Shown: positions 9,463 to 18,401, counted from the stretch's first letter. The stretch: DNA of 64,000 nucleotides from CAWJJM01 sp963843275 (GCA_963843275.1 CAWJJM010000012.1:868001-932000); one strand, 5' to 3'. Numbers and translations are program-made. Notes: a model not told the origin generated them from the letters alone.

Positions 9463-9491
9463 TCCACATCCGCCTTGGAGTTGTGTATGCT
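9463..9491 (+). promoter_or_regulatory. candidate sigma70-type promoter of the ACP-ketosynthase operon
   Basis: TCCACA (9463-9468, four of six matches to TTGACA), a 17-base spacer and TATGCT (9486-9491, four of six to TATAAT). It lies about 115 bases before the acpP-like start, in an intergenic stretch with lower GC than its flanks. Inferred. Confidence 0.4.
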
Positions 9492-9512
9492 CGGATAGAT
9501 CGTCATGCATAC
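9485..9512 (+). promoter_or_regulatory. inverted repeat overlapping the -10 (possible operator)
   Basis: GTATGC at 9485-9490 and its reverse complement GCATAC at 9507-9512, 16 bases apart. The left arm covers the candidate -10 and the right arm falls just after the likely start point, where a repressor could block transcription of the biosynthetic operon. Confidence 0.35.
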
Positions 9513-9549
9513 ATGGTCGCCGGACCTTTCCGGCGCGTCGAATCGGGGA

Positions 9550-9566
9550 CCGGCGGATTCCGCCGG
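9550..9566 (+). promoter_or_regulatory. leader hairpin before the ACP gene
   Basis: CCGGCGG (9550-9556), loop ATT, CCGCCGG (9560-9566): a perfect 7-base-pair GC stem in the 5' leader, 40 bases before the ATG. There is no following T-run, so it is a weak terminator candidate; it could stabilise the mRNA or attenuate transcription. Confidence 0.4.
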
Positions 9567-9606
9567 CGTCCCCCTGAGGATCAACCGAAGCCGGACGAGG
9601 AGAGTC

Positions 9607-9870
9607 ATGGACAGGGCCGAGATCAGGGAGCGAATCAAGGAGATCATCGCGAACGTCACGAACATCGATCCGCAGGAGATCGGGGACGCGGCATCCTTCA
9701 CCGCCGACCTCGGCCTCGATTCCCTCTCCCTGCTCGAGATCGGCGTCGACGTCGACTACGAGTTCCAGCTCGGTCTGCCCGAAGAGCGGATGCGGGGCAT
9801 CGACTCCGTGGATCAGACCGTCGCCCTCGTCGAGGAGCGGCTGCGGGAGAAGCAGGCGGAAGTGGCCTAG
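9607..9870 (+). CDS. acyl carrier protein
   Basis: 87 residues, four-helix ACP fold predicted. The phosphopantetheine attachment site is Ser39 in LGLDSLSLLEI, the classic DSL motif. A GAGGAGAG ribosome-binding site lies just before the ATG at 9607. Ten bases separate it from the ketosynthase gene. It carries the growing acyl chain for the two ketosynthase-like proteins that follow, so this is a type II (discrete protein) system. A housekeeping fatty-acid role cannot be excluded, but no fabD, fabG or fabH accompanies it and the downstream genes are not those of a fatty-acid operon. Confidence 0.93.
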   Translation: MDRAEIRERIKEIIANVTNIDPQEIGDAASFTADLGLDSLSLLEIGVDVDYEFQLGLPEERMRGIDSVDQTVALVEERLREKQAEVA

Positions 9871-9880
9871 GGCGGCGGCG

Positions 9881-11095
9881 ATGACACGCCGTATCGTCGT
9901 CACCGGCATCGGGGCCGTCACCTCGATCGGGACCGGGCGGCGGGCGCTGTGGGAGGGGCTCCTCGCCGGGCGTAGCGGGATCGGTCCGGTGGAGAGCTTC
10001 GACACCTCCCGGTACCCCGTCCACCTGGGGGGCGAGGTGCGCGGCTTCGCACCCGAGGCCCACCTGGAGCGCCTCGATCCCGCGGAGATCGGCCGCGCCT
10101 CGCAGCTCGCCGCCGCGGCGGCGCGGCTCGCGCTCGCCGATGCCGGCCTCGATCCGGACGAGCTCGACCCGGAACGCTGCGGGGTGGCGATGGGCACGAC
10201 GTCCGGCGAGCCGCAGGAGGTCGAGCGCCTCGACGACCGCCTGGTGGCCGCGGAGCTCGACCGCGTCGGAGCCTGGTTCATCGAGCGCTACCCGAGCCAG
10301 CTCATCGCCTCGAACGTGGCCGCCGAGGCCGGCTTCGCCGGCCCGGTGACGATGATCCCCACCGCCTGTGCGGCGGGCAACTACGCGGTGGCCCACGCCT
10401 TCGACGCGCTGCGCTCGGGGCGCGCCGACCTGATGCTCGCCGGCGGTGCCGACAGCTTCTCCCGCATCACCTTCACCGGCTTCGCCCGGCTCGGCGCCAT
10501 CGCTCCGGAGCGCTGCCAACCCTTCGACCGCAACCGCAAGGGGATGATCCCCGGCGAGGGCGCCGCGGTGCTGGTGTTGGAGCCGGCCGATCGCGCCGCC
10601 GCGCGGGGCGCCACCGTGTGGGCCGAGGTGGCCGGGTACGGGCTCTCCTGCGACGCCCACCACATGACCGGTGCCCATCCGGAGGGGGCGGGCGCGGCGC
10701 GCGCCATGGAGATGGCGCTCGAGCAGAGCGGCCTGGGCCCCGACGACGTCTCCTGGGTCAGCGCCCACGGCACCGGCACCCCGACCAACGACCGGCTCGA
10801 GTCGCTGGCGGTGCACCGCGTCTTCGGCGGGCGCCGGGTGCCGGTGAGCTCGATCAAGTCCATGCTCGGGCACACCATGGGCGCCGCCTCGGCCATCGAG
10901 GCGGCGGCCTGCGCGCTGGCGGTCGCGGAGGACCGCGTCCCCCCGACCATCAACTTCGAGGAGGCCGACCCGGAGTGCGACCTCGACCCGGTCGCCAACC
11001 GGGCGCGCGAGCTGCCGGTCGAGGTGGCGATGAACAACGCCTACGCCTTCGGCGGCAACAACGCCTCCGTCCTCTTCCGGAAGCACCGGCCGTGA
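9881..11095 (+). CDS. beta-ketoacyl-ACP synthase (FabF/KAS II-like, active)
   Basis: 404 residues, normal for KAS II. It carries out the decarboxylative Claisen condensation that extends an ACP-bound acyl chain. The thiolase-fold catalytic triad is intact: Cys163 (PTACAAGNYA), His296 (SAHGTGTPTND) and His331 (KSMLGHTMGAAS), at spacings close to E. coli FabF. It overlaps the next gene by GTGA. Followed at once by a second, inactive ketosynthase, it forms a KS-alpha/KS-beta pair like those of type II polyketide and aryl-polyene systems. Confidence 0.93.
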   Translation: MTRRIVVTGIGAVTSIGTGRRALWEGLLAGRSGIGPVESFDTSRYPVHLGGEVRGFAPEAHLERLDPAEIGRASQLAAAAARLALADAGLDPDELDPERCGVAMGTTSGEPQEVERLDDRLVAAELDRVGAWFIERYPSQLIASNVAAEAGFAGPVTMIPTACAAGNYAVAHAFDALRSGRADLMLAGGADSFSRITFTGFARLGAIAPERCQPFDRNRKGMIPGEGAAVLVLEPADRAAARGATVWAEVAGYGLSCDAHHMTGAHPEGAGAARAMEMALEQSGLGPDDVSWVSAHGTGTPTNDRLESLAVHRVFGGRRVPVSSIKSMLGHTMGAASAIEAAACALAVAEDRVPPTINFEEADPECDLDPVANRARELPVEVAMNNAYAFGGNNASVLFRKHRP

Positions 11096-12327
11096 GCGGG
11101 CGGGTGGTGGTGACCGGTGCGGGCGTGGTCAGCGCCCTCGGCGCGACGCCGGGGGAGCTGCACGCGGCCCTCTGCGGCGGGCGCACCGCGGTGGCCCCGC
11201 GGACGCCGTTCGCGGTCGACGGGCGGGAGGACGGCTGGTCCGCCGGCATCCCCGGATTCGATCCCCGCGCCGACCTCGGCAACGCCAACTTCCGTCCGCT
11301 CGACCGCACCGGACAGCTCGCCACGGTGGCGGCCCACCGGGCCCTCGAGGCCGCCGGGTGGAGCGCCGAGGCGCGGGCCGGCGCCGAGGTGGGGCTCGTG
11401 CTCGGCACCATGTTCGGGAGCGTCCGCACCATCTCGGAGTTCGACCGCCGCGCGCTGGTGGCGGGCCCGGCCTACGTCAAGCCGCTCGACTTCGCCAACA
11501 GCGTCATCAACGCCGCCGCCGGGCAGACGGCGATCTGGCACGACCTGCGCGGCGTCAACACCACGCTGGCGGGGGGGCCGGGCGCGGGGCTGCAGGCGAT
11601 CGCCTACGCCGCGGACCTGATCGCCGGTGGGCGCGCCGAGGCGCTCCTCGCCGGCGGCGCCGACGAGCTCTGCCCCGAGTCGTTCCTCGGCTTCGCCCGC
11701 GCCGGGCGGCTGGCCGCGGCCGGCGCCGGCGGCCGGCCGGTGCCCTTCGAGGCGCGTCGCGACGGCTGCGCGCTGGGCGAGGGGGCGGCGCTGCTGATGC
11801 TCGAGGCCGCCGGGTCCGCCGCCCGGCGCGGCGCAACGGTCCTCGCCGAGGTGCGCGGCCACGGCGGCGCCTTCGACCCGTCGCGCGGCGGGGACGCGGC
11901 CGGCAGCGCGCGGGCCCTGACCCGAGCGGTGCGGCAGGCGCTCGCGACGGCCGGGACCGGGCCCGACGGGGTGGCGTGCGTCTCCAGCGGCGCCTCGGGG
12001 CGCCCCGTCGGCGACCACGGGGAGGCGCGCGGCCTCGCCGAGGCTCTGGACGGGGCGGCGGCCACGGTGCCGGTGACCGCCGTCAAGTCGATGCTCGGCG
12101 AGGCCCTCGGAGCCTCGGGCGGACTGCAGGCGGTGGCGCTGCTCGAGGCGCTGCGCCGCGGCGAGCTGCCGGGTATCGCCGGGCTCGAGCAGGTCGAGGC
12201 AGGTCTGCCGCTGGGCGGGTTGGCGGCGACCGTACGGCCGGTCGGCGCCGGGGCCGGGATCGCCACCTCCGTGGACTTCGACGGCAACGCGCACTGCCTG
12301 CTACTGTGGAGCGGCGAGGGGGGGTGA
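11092..12327 (+). CDS. catalytically inactive ketosynthase homologue (chain-length-factor-like)
   Basis: 411 residues from GTG 11092 overlapping the preceding TGA. It has the ketosynthase fold (VVVTGAGVVSALG at the N-terminus) but all three catalytic residues are replaced. The Cys position is Gly161 (TTLAGGPGAG), the HGTGT motif has become SGASG, and the KSMLGH motif reads KSMLGEALGASGG with Glu for His. Loss of the Cys in a gene paired with an active KAS is the hallmark of chain-length factors, which form a heterodimer with the active subunit and set product length. Usually the Cys is replaced by Gln; Gly here is atypical. Function by family analogy only. Confidence 0.85.
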   Translation: MSGRVVVTGAGVVSALGATPGELHAALCGGRTAVAPRTPFAVDGREDGWSAGIPGFDPRADLGNANFRPLDRTGQLATVAAHRALEAAGWSAEARAGAEVGLVLGTMFGSVRTISEFDRRALVAGPAYVKPLDFANSVINAAAGQTAIWHDLRGVNTTLAGGPGAGLQAIAYAADLIAGGRAEALLAGGADELCPESFLGFARAGRLAAAGAGGRPVPFEARRDGCALGEGAALLMLEAAGSAARRGATVLAEVRGHGGAFDPSRGGDAAGSARALTRAVRQALATAGTGPDGVACVSSGASGRPVGDHGEARGLAEALDGAAATVPVTAVKSMLGEALGASGGLQAVALLEALRRGELPGIAGLEQVEAGLPLGGLAATVRPVGAGAGIATSVDFDGNAHCLLLWSGEGG

Positions 12328-13547
12328 CCACGGTGGAGCGGCCGGGGCGGCGGACGGCCCTGGACCTGGTGCCGCGGTACCGGGACCAGGGCTATGGACC
12401 GGAGCAGGTGGCGCAGCGGCGTGCCTGGGTCGAGGAGCGGACCGGCGCCCGCCTCGACCACGTCGGTGCGGCGTCGACGCCCAGCGGCGAGATGCGCGGC
12501 AACGTGGAGAACCCGATCGGCGCCGCCCAGGTGCCGCTGGGGGTCGCCGGCCCCCTCGAGATCCACGGCGAGCACGCCGCAGGCGTCTTCTACGTCCCCC
12601 TGGCGACCACCGAAGGGGCGCTGGTGCGCTCCTACGAGCGCGGCATGCTGGCCCTGACCCGCGCCGGGGGCGTGACGGTGCGCCTCGAGCGCGACGAGAA
12701 CTGCATCTGCCCGGTCTTCGCCTGCGCCGATCCGGCGGCGGCGTCGGACCTCGCCGGCGCCCTGGCGGCGCGCGGCGACGAGCTGCGGGAGGTGGCGGAG
12801 GCGACCACCCGGCACGGGCGCCTGCTGCGGGTCGAGGCGCGGGTGGTGGGACACCGGGTCTTCGCCACGTTCCGTTGGTCGACCGGCGACGCCCACGGCA
12901 TGAACCTGATCGTGCGCGGCACCGACGCCGCCTGCCGCTGGCTCGTCGAGCGCGGCGTGGCCGAGGAGTTCCTGCTGTTCAGCGGCCTGAGCTCGGAGAA
13001 GCGCGCCTCCGGGGCGCTGCTCGCCGGCGGCAAGGGCAAGCGGGTGGTGGCGGCGGCGCGGCTGCCGGCCGCGGTGGTACGGCGGGTGCTCGACACCACC
13101 CCGACGGCGATCGACCGCATGTGGCGCGCCACCGTGATCGGCCACCAGCAGGCCGGCGCCCTCGGGTACAACGGGCAGGTGGCCAACGCCCTGGCGGCGC
13201 TGTTCATCGCCTGCGGGCAGGACGTGGCGAACGTCACCAACGCCGCCGTGGCGGTGACGGAGTTCGAGGCGGTCGGGGAGGAGGAGTTGCTGGCCAGCGT
13301 CACCCTGCCGTCGCTCACCGTCGCCACCGTGGGCGGGGGCACCGGGCTCGGCACGGCGCGCGAGTGCCTCGAGATGCTCGGGTGCGCCGGCGACGGCGGG
13401 GCGCGCCGCTTCGCGGAGGTGGTGGCGGCGACCGTGCTGGCCGGCGAGATCTCGATGGCGGCGGCGATCGCCTCGGGACAGATGGCCGCGGCGCACGAGA
13501 CCTACGGCCGCAACCGGCCGCCCGCCCGTCGCGGGGAGGACCGGTGA
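12324..13547 (+). CDS. hydroxymethylglutaryl-CoA reductase family protein (class I-like)
   Basis: 407 residues from GTG 12324 (GTGA overlap). Family reaction: four-electron NAD(P)H reduction of the HMG-CoA thioester to mevalonate. Motifs present: ENPIGAAQVPLGVAGP, the catalytic Glu in TTEGALV, DAHGMNL (usually DAMGMN), the catalytic Lys in SSEKRASG, the catalytic Asp in CGQDVAN, VGGGTGLGT, and the C-terminal catalytic His in AAAHETYGRNR. All four catalytic residues can therefore be placed. It is embedded between ketosynthases and a CrtI-like enzyme without other mevalonate genes. It may feed isoprenoid synthesis or reduce another thioester, for example the finished chain (inference). Confidence 0.88.
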   Translation: MTTVERPGRRTALDLVPRYRDQGYGPEQVAQRRAWVEERTGARLDHVGAASTPSGEMRGNVENPIGAAQVPLGVAGPLEIHGEHAAGVFYVPLATTEGALVRSYERGMLALTRAGGVTVRLERDENCICPVFACADPAAASDLAGALAARGDELREVAEATTRHGRLLRVEARVVGHRVFATFRWSTGDAHGMNLIVRGTDAACRWLVERGVAEEFLLFSGLSSEKRASGALLAGGKGKRVVAAARLPAAVVRRVLDTTPTAIDRMWRATVIGHQQAGALGYNGQVANALAALFIACGQDVANVTNAAVAVTEFEAVGEEELLASVTLPSLTVATVGGGTGLGTARECLEMLGCAGDGGARRFAEVVAATVLAGEISMAAAIASGQMAAAHETYGRNRPPARRGEDR

Positions 13548-15088
13548 AGCGCCCCTTCCGCGGGCTGCGCGACCGCCCCCCCCGGCGGCGCTACGACGCC
13601 CTGGTGATCGGCTCCGGGATCGGGGGCCTGGTGGTGGCGAACCTGCTCGCCCGCGAGGGGCTGTCGACGCTCCTCGTCGAGCAGCACTACATGGCCGGCG
13701 GCTTCTGCAGCACCTTCCGGCGCGGCGGTTTCACCTTCGACGCCGCCACCCACTTCTACCCCCTGCTCGGCAACCCCGAGACCCTGACCGGTCGGCTGCT
13801 CGTCGACCTCGGGGTCGAGACCGGCTGGGTGAAGATGGACCCGGTCGACACCTTCCACTTCCCCGACGGCAGCCGCTTCGACGTCCCGGCCGACCGCGAC
13901 GAGTACCTGGCGCGGGTCAAGGCGCGATTCCCGGCGGAGGCGGACCGCCTCGACGCCTTCTTCCGCGAGGTGGAGGAGGCCTACCTGCTCGGCCTGTTGG
14001 CCTACTTCCGGGGCCGCGAGACGCCGCGCCTGGCCGAGCTGCGCGACCTCACCGTGCGGCAGGCCCTGGACCGCCACTTCCGCTCCGACGAGCTCAAGCT
14101 GCTGCTCACCGCGGACTGCCCGCACTGGGGCTCGCCGCCCCGCCGCACGTCGTTCGTCTTCGACTCGATGCTGCGGCTCTCCTACTTCCTCGGCAACTAC
14201 TACCCGCGCGGCGGCTCGCAGGCCTTCGCCGACGAGCTCGCCCGCACCTTCGAGGAGCGCGGCGGCGACATCCTGATGAGCACCCGTGCCGAGCGCATCC
14301 TGGTGCGCGACGGGCGGGCCGTGGGGGCCGAGCTCGAGACCACCCGCGGCCGGCTCAGCGGGCGCCACCGCGTCGAGGCCGGGGCGGTCGTCTCCAACGC
14401 CGACCTGCTGCAGACCGTCGAACGGCTGGTGGGGGAGGAGCACCTCGGTGCGGACTACCTGGCGTCGGTGCGCCGGCTGCGGCCCAGCTTTCCCTGCTTC
14501 CTCACCCATCTCGGGCTCCGCGGCGTCCCCGGCGACGTCCTCGCCGCGGTGCAGGGCTACTGGTGGCAGGGCTGGGACCCCGACCGGGTGGGGCGCGACG
14601 CCCTGGTGTGCAAGATCTTCGCGCCGACCCTCTACGAGCCGGCGATGGCGCCGCCGGGCGGGCAGGTGGTCATCCTGCAGAAGGTGCTGGAGATGGACTA
14701 CCCGTCGATCTCCGACTGGGAGGCGCACAAGCAGGCGGTGGAGAGCTACGTGACGGACCACTTCGAGGCCGTGGTGCCGAGCGTGTCGCGCCACGTCGTG
14801 GTGCGGATGAGCGCCTCCGCCCAGACCTCGTGGCGCTTCACGCTCAACCACCGCGGCGCCATGCTGGGCTGGGAGATGTCGCCCGAGCAGCTCGGCGTCG
14901 AGCGGCCGGGCGTCGCCACCCCGCTCGGCGGCCTCTACCTGGTGGGGCACTGGACCCGGCCGGGCGGCGGCATCACGCCGGTGATCGTGTCGGCGGTGCG
15001 GGTGGCGGAGGCGATCACCGGCAGGCGCCACATGCAGCCGCCGGTGGGGCGGCGGCCGGAGCTGCCGGCCGCGGAGGTGGCGTCGTGA
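13544..15088 (+). CDS. CrtI/phytoene-desaturase-type FAD oxidoreductase
   Basis: 514 residues from GTG 13544 (GTGA overlap). The N-terminal dinucleotide-binding motif (DALVIGSGIGGLVVANLLAREG), the PRGGSQAFADEL segment and the C-terminal FAD motif (LYLVGHWTRPGGGITPVIVSA) identify the CrtI / CrtISO / retinol-saturase superfamily. Members desaturate, isomerise or saturate polyene chains. The substrate cannot be read from sequence; the context suggests an acyl polyene or carotenoid-like chain made by the cluster. Translationally coupled to the next gene. Confidence 0.88.
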   Translation: MKRPFRGLRDRPPRRRYDALVIGSGIGGLVVANLLAREGLSTLLVEQHYMAGGFCSTFRRGGFTFDAATHFYPLLGNPETLTGRLLVDLGVETGWVKMDPVDTFHFPDGSRFDVPADRDEYLARVKARFPAEADRLDAFFREVEEAYLLGLLAYFRGRETPRLAELRDLTVRQALDRHFRSDELKLLLTADCPHWGSPPRRTSFVFDSMLRLSYFLGNYYPRGGSQAFADELARTFEERGGDILMSTRAERILVRDGRAVGAELETTRGRLSGRHRVEAGAVVSNADLLQTVERLVGEEHLGADYLASVRRLRPSFPCFLTHLGLRGVPGDVLAAVQGYWWQGWDPDRVGRDALVCKIFAPTLYEPAMAPPGGQVVILQKVLEMDYPSISDWEAHKQAVESYVTDHFEAVVPSVSRHVVVRMSASAQTSWRFTLNHRGAMLGWEMSPEQLGVERPGVATPLGGLYLVGHWTRPGGGITPVIVSAVRVAEAITGRRHMQPPVGRRPELPAAEVAS

Positions 15089-16866
15089 GCGGCGCGGCGC
15101 CGGCGGCGGGGCGCTACGACGTGGCGATCGTCGGCGCCGGGCTGGCGGGCCTCTCGCTGGCGCGCCACCTGCTGCTCGAGACCGGGCGGACGGTGCTGCT
15201 GCTCGACCGCCGGGAGGACCCGGCGGCGGGGCGGCAGAAGGTGGGGGAGTCCACGGTGCAGCTCGCCGGCTACTACCTCTCGCGGGTGCTCGACATGGAG
15301 GAGCACATGTTCCGCGAGCAGCTCCTCAAGTACAACCTGCGCTTCTACTGGCCGACCCCGGGGCGCGACAACGCCGGCCTCGAGGACTACAGCCAGTGCT
15401 ACATCCGGGCGATCTCGAACGTCGCCAGCTACCAGCTCGACCGCAACCGCTTCGAGCGGGCGCTGCTCGAGCGCTGTGTCGCCGCGCCGCGCTGCACCTT
15501 CCAGGGTGGCGCCGACGGCCTCGAGATCGAGCTGGCGGACGAGGCGGGTGACGCGCCCCACCGGTTGCGCTACCGCCTCGGGGACCGCGCCGTGGAAGCC
15601 GCGGCCGACTGGGTGGTCGACGCCACCGGCCGGCGCCGGCTGCTGGCCAAGCAGCTCGGGATGGCCCGGCCGAGCCCGATCCGCCACGGCGCCTACTTCT
15701 GCTGGGTCGACGGGCTGGTCGACGTCGAGAAGCTCACCTCGCGCAGCCGCCGCGAGGTGCTGCTGCGCCGCGACCGCCGGGAGCTCGGCCACCTGCCCTT
15801 CTGGCTGGCGACCAACCACTTCGTGGGCGAGGGCTTCTGGTTCTGGGTCATCCCGCTGCAGGGGCGCACGTCGCTGGGGCTGGTGTTCGATCCGGAGCGG
15901 GTGGCCCGCGACGAGGTCAACAGCGCCGAGAAGCTCCTCGGCTGGGCCTGCCGGCGCTTTCCGCTGCTGTCGCGGGAGCTCGACGGCCGGGCGACGGTCG
16001 ACTTCGCCGGCTTCCGGGACGTCTCGCACGGCTGCACGACGACGATCTCGGCGGGTCGCTGGGCGTTGAGCGGCGAGTCGGGGCGGTTCCTCGACCCGCT
16101 GTACAGCCCGGGGGCCGACTTCATCGCGCTGCACAACACCCTGATCGTCGACGCGGTCGAGGCGGAGCGCGCCGAGCTGCCGCGGCGCTGCCGGCAGCAC
16201 GAGCAGCTCCTGCGCGCCCTCTACGAGGCCTACGTGCCCGGCTACGTGGCGACCTACGACGCCCTGGGCGACATGGAGTGCTTCGTCCTCAAGTATGCGT
16301 GGGAGCTCGGCGTCTACTTCGCCTTCTACGTCTTCCCCTTCCTCAACCACCTGTTCACCGACCGGCGCTTCCTGGTCTCCTTCCAGGCGCGCTTCGCACG
16401 GCTCGGACCGCTCAACGCGAGCCTCCAGGCCCTGCTCGCCGGCTACTACGCGTGGAAGCGGGAGCGCGGCCTCGTCGGCGGCCCGCCGGAGCCGGCCTGC
16501 TTCGACTTCACCTCGGTGCCGCCGCTGGCGCGCGCCGCCGACACCTTCTACCGGGTCGGGCTCGACGCCGGGGAGGCCCGCGCCGTCCTCGACGGGCAGC
16601 TCGCCAACCTCGAGGAGCTGGTGCGCTGGAGCGCCGCCCACATCGCCTCGGTCGTGCTCGGCGACGAGCGGGTCCTCACCGACGCCGCCTTCGTCGCCGC
16701 CCTCGATCCCGCCGACCTGCGCTTCGAGCCCGAGGTCTGGGCGCGACGCTGGGAGGAGGGGGCGGCGGGCGAGCGCTGGCCGTGGAGCTTCGACCCGCTC
16801 TGCGCGGCACCGGTGACGGCGCCAGGGCCGGCCGCCGCGCCCGCCGACCGCAGCGCCGCCTCCTGA
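15085..16866 (+). CDS. flavin-dependent halogenase/monooxygenase-like protein
   Basis: 593 residues from GTG 15085 (GTGA overlap). FAD-binding GAGLAGLSLARHLL, the KVGEST motif near residue 53, a WVVDATGR segment, FWFWVIP (matching the WxWxIP signature of FADH2-dependent halogenases) and SGESGRFLDPLYSPG place it with the tryptophan-halogenase-like flavoproteins. Many members with these motifs are genuine halogenases; others hydroxylate or dehydrogenate. An extra C-terminal region of about 200 residues is rich in aromatic residues. It could tailor the product made by the preceding enzymes. Halogenase versus hydroxylase is not decidable here. Confidence 0.8.
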   Translation: MSGAAPAAGRYDVAIVGAGLAGLSLARHLLLETGRTVLLLDRREDPAAGRQKVGESTVQLAGYYLSRVLDMEEHMFREQLLKYNLRFYWPTPGRDNAGLEDYSQCYIRAISNVASYQLDRNRFERALLERCVAAPRCTFQGGADGLEIELADEAGDAPHRLRYRLGDRAVEAAADWVVDATGRRRLLAKQLGMARPSPIRHGAYFCWVDGLVDVEKLTSRSRREVLLRRDRRELGHLPFWLATNHFVGEGFWFWVIPLQGRTSLGLVFDPERVARDEVNSAEKLLGWACRRFPLLSRELDGRATVDFAGFRDVSHGCTTTISAGRWALSGESGRFLDPLYSPGADFIALHNTLIVDAVEAERAELPRRCRQHEQLLRALYEAYVPGYVATYDALGDMECFVLKYAWELGVYFAFYVFPFLNHLFTDRRFLVSFQARFARLGPLNASLQALLAGYYAWKRERGLVGGPPEPACFDFTSVPPLARAADTFYRVGLDAGEARAVLDGQLANLEELVRWSAAHIASVVLGDERVLTDAAFVAALDPADLRFEPEVWARRWEEGAAGERWPWSFDPLCAAPVTAPGPAAAPADRSAAS

Positions 16867-16899
16867 GGTTCCGGCGCACCGCAGCAGAGGAGTCCCGCC

Positions 16900-18358
16900 A
16901 TGACGCTTCCCGACGAGACCGTCGACCACGTTCCCGGCCTGGAGCGCCTGTTCGCCGAGCCCCCCGCCGAGGGCTCGTACCGCCTCGACCGGGTCGAGGG
17001 GGAGGTGCCGTCCTTCGTGCGCGGCACCTACCTGCTCAACGGCCCGGCGCGCTTCGGCCGCGGCGGGATCGCCTACCGCCACTGGCTGGACGGCGACGGG
17101 ATGGTCTGCGCCCTGACCTTCGACGGCGACGGGGTGCGCTTCACCAACCGCTTCGTGCGCAGTGCCAAGTGGCGCGAGGAGGAGGCCGCCGGACGCGCCC
17201 TCTACCGGACCTTCGGCACCGCCTTCGCGGGCGACCGCCTGGTGCGCGGCATCGCCCTGGCCTCGCCGGTCAACGTCAGCGTCTACCCGCTCTGCGGGCG
17301 GTTGCTGGCCTTCGGCGAGCAGGGGCTCCCCTACGAGCTGGACCCGGCGGACCTGGCGACCCGCGGCGAGTTCACCTTCGGGCGCCGGCTCAACGCCATC
17401 AGCCCGTTCTCCGCGCACCCGCACCTCGACCGTCACAGCGGCGAGGTCTTCAACTTCGGCGTCTCGTTCGCCGCCGACCGGCCGTTGCTGCACGTCTACC
17501 GTTTCACCGCGGCGGGCGACATGGTCTACCGGCGCCGTCACGACCTCGACGCGCCCCGCTCGGTCCACGACTTCGGCCTGGCGGCCCGCCACGCGGTCTT
17601 CTACCTCAGCCCCTACGTCCTCGACGTCCGGGGCCTGGCGGGCGGCGAGCGCACCCTCCTCGAGTGCCTCGACTGGCGACCGGAGCTCGGGGCGCGCCTG
17701 CTGGTGGTGGAGCGGGAGAGCGGCGACGCCGTGGCCTCGGTGCCAATCGGCGAGCGCTACTGTCTGCACCTGGTCAACGCCTTCGAGGACGCCGCCGGGC
17801 GGCTGGTGGTGGACGTCCTCGAGCTCGAGGAGCCGGTCTATCCGGACTACCTGGGCCTGCCCGACCTCTTCGTCCGGGTGCGGCCGGGCCGCCCGGTGCG
17901 ACGGGTGCTCGACCTCGACCGCGGCGCCGTGGTCGAGCGCCGGGAGGTGGACTACGACCGCGCCTGCGACTTCCCCTCCCTCGACCCCCGCACCGCGCAG
18001 CGCCCCTACGACGAGTTCTGGATGCTGGGCATCTCCGCCACCGGCCGGCCGGGGCGCAAGTTCTTCGACGAGCTGGTGCACGTGCGCTGGGGCGCCGGCG
18101 GCGGCCACCACCGCCTGGCGCGCGCCGTCGGGCCGCGTCCTCGGCGGCGAGCCGGCGGTGGCGCCGGACCCGGCGGACCCGGGCCGGGCGGCGGTGATCT
18201 GCCAGGAGCTCGATGCCGCGACGGGGGCGGCGTCCTTCCTGGTCTTCGACGCCCACCGGGTGGCGGCCGGGCCGGTGGCGCGACTGCCGCTGCGCCAGCC
18301 GATCCCGCCGCTGTTCCACGCCTACTTCGATCCCGCCCCCGGCGCCGCGCCGGCGTGA
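16900..18358 (+). CDS. carotenoid oxygenase (carotenoid cleavage dioxygenase family), frameshifted near the 3' end
   Basis: About 485 residues once one extra base is allowed for. The RPE65/CCD family cleaves polyene double bonds with a Fe(II) centre held by four His. Visible family segments are GTYLLNGPARFGRGG, HWLDGDGMV, NAISPFSAHPH (a His ligand) and PRSVHDFGL (another). From about 18110-18130 the sense passes to the +1 frame, which reads GRVLGGEPAVAPD, then FLVFDAHRVAAGPVARLPL, then LFHAYFDP, the usual position of the last His ligand. In the unshifted frame that end is nonsense and runs to 18405. Either a base-calling insertion or a recent inactivation. It lies 33 bases after the halogenase-like gene. 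Confidence 0.8.
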
Positions 18359-18401
18359 GCGCCGCCGGGCGCGGCCGTCGCCGGCGCTATCCTCGGACGC
18401 C

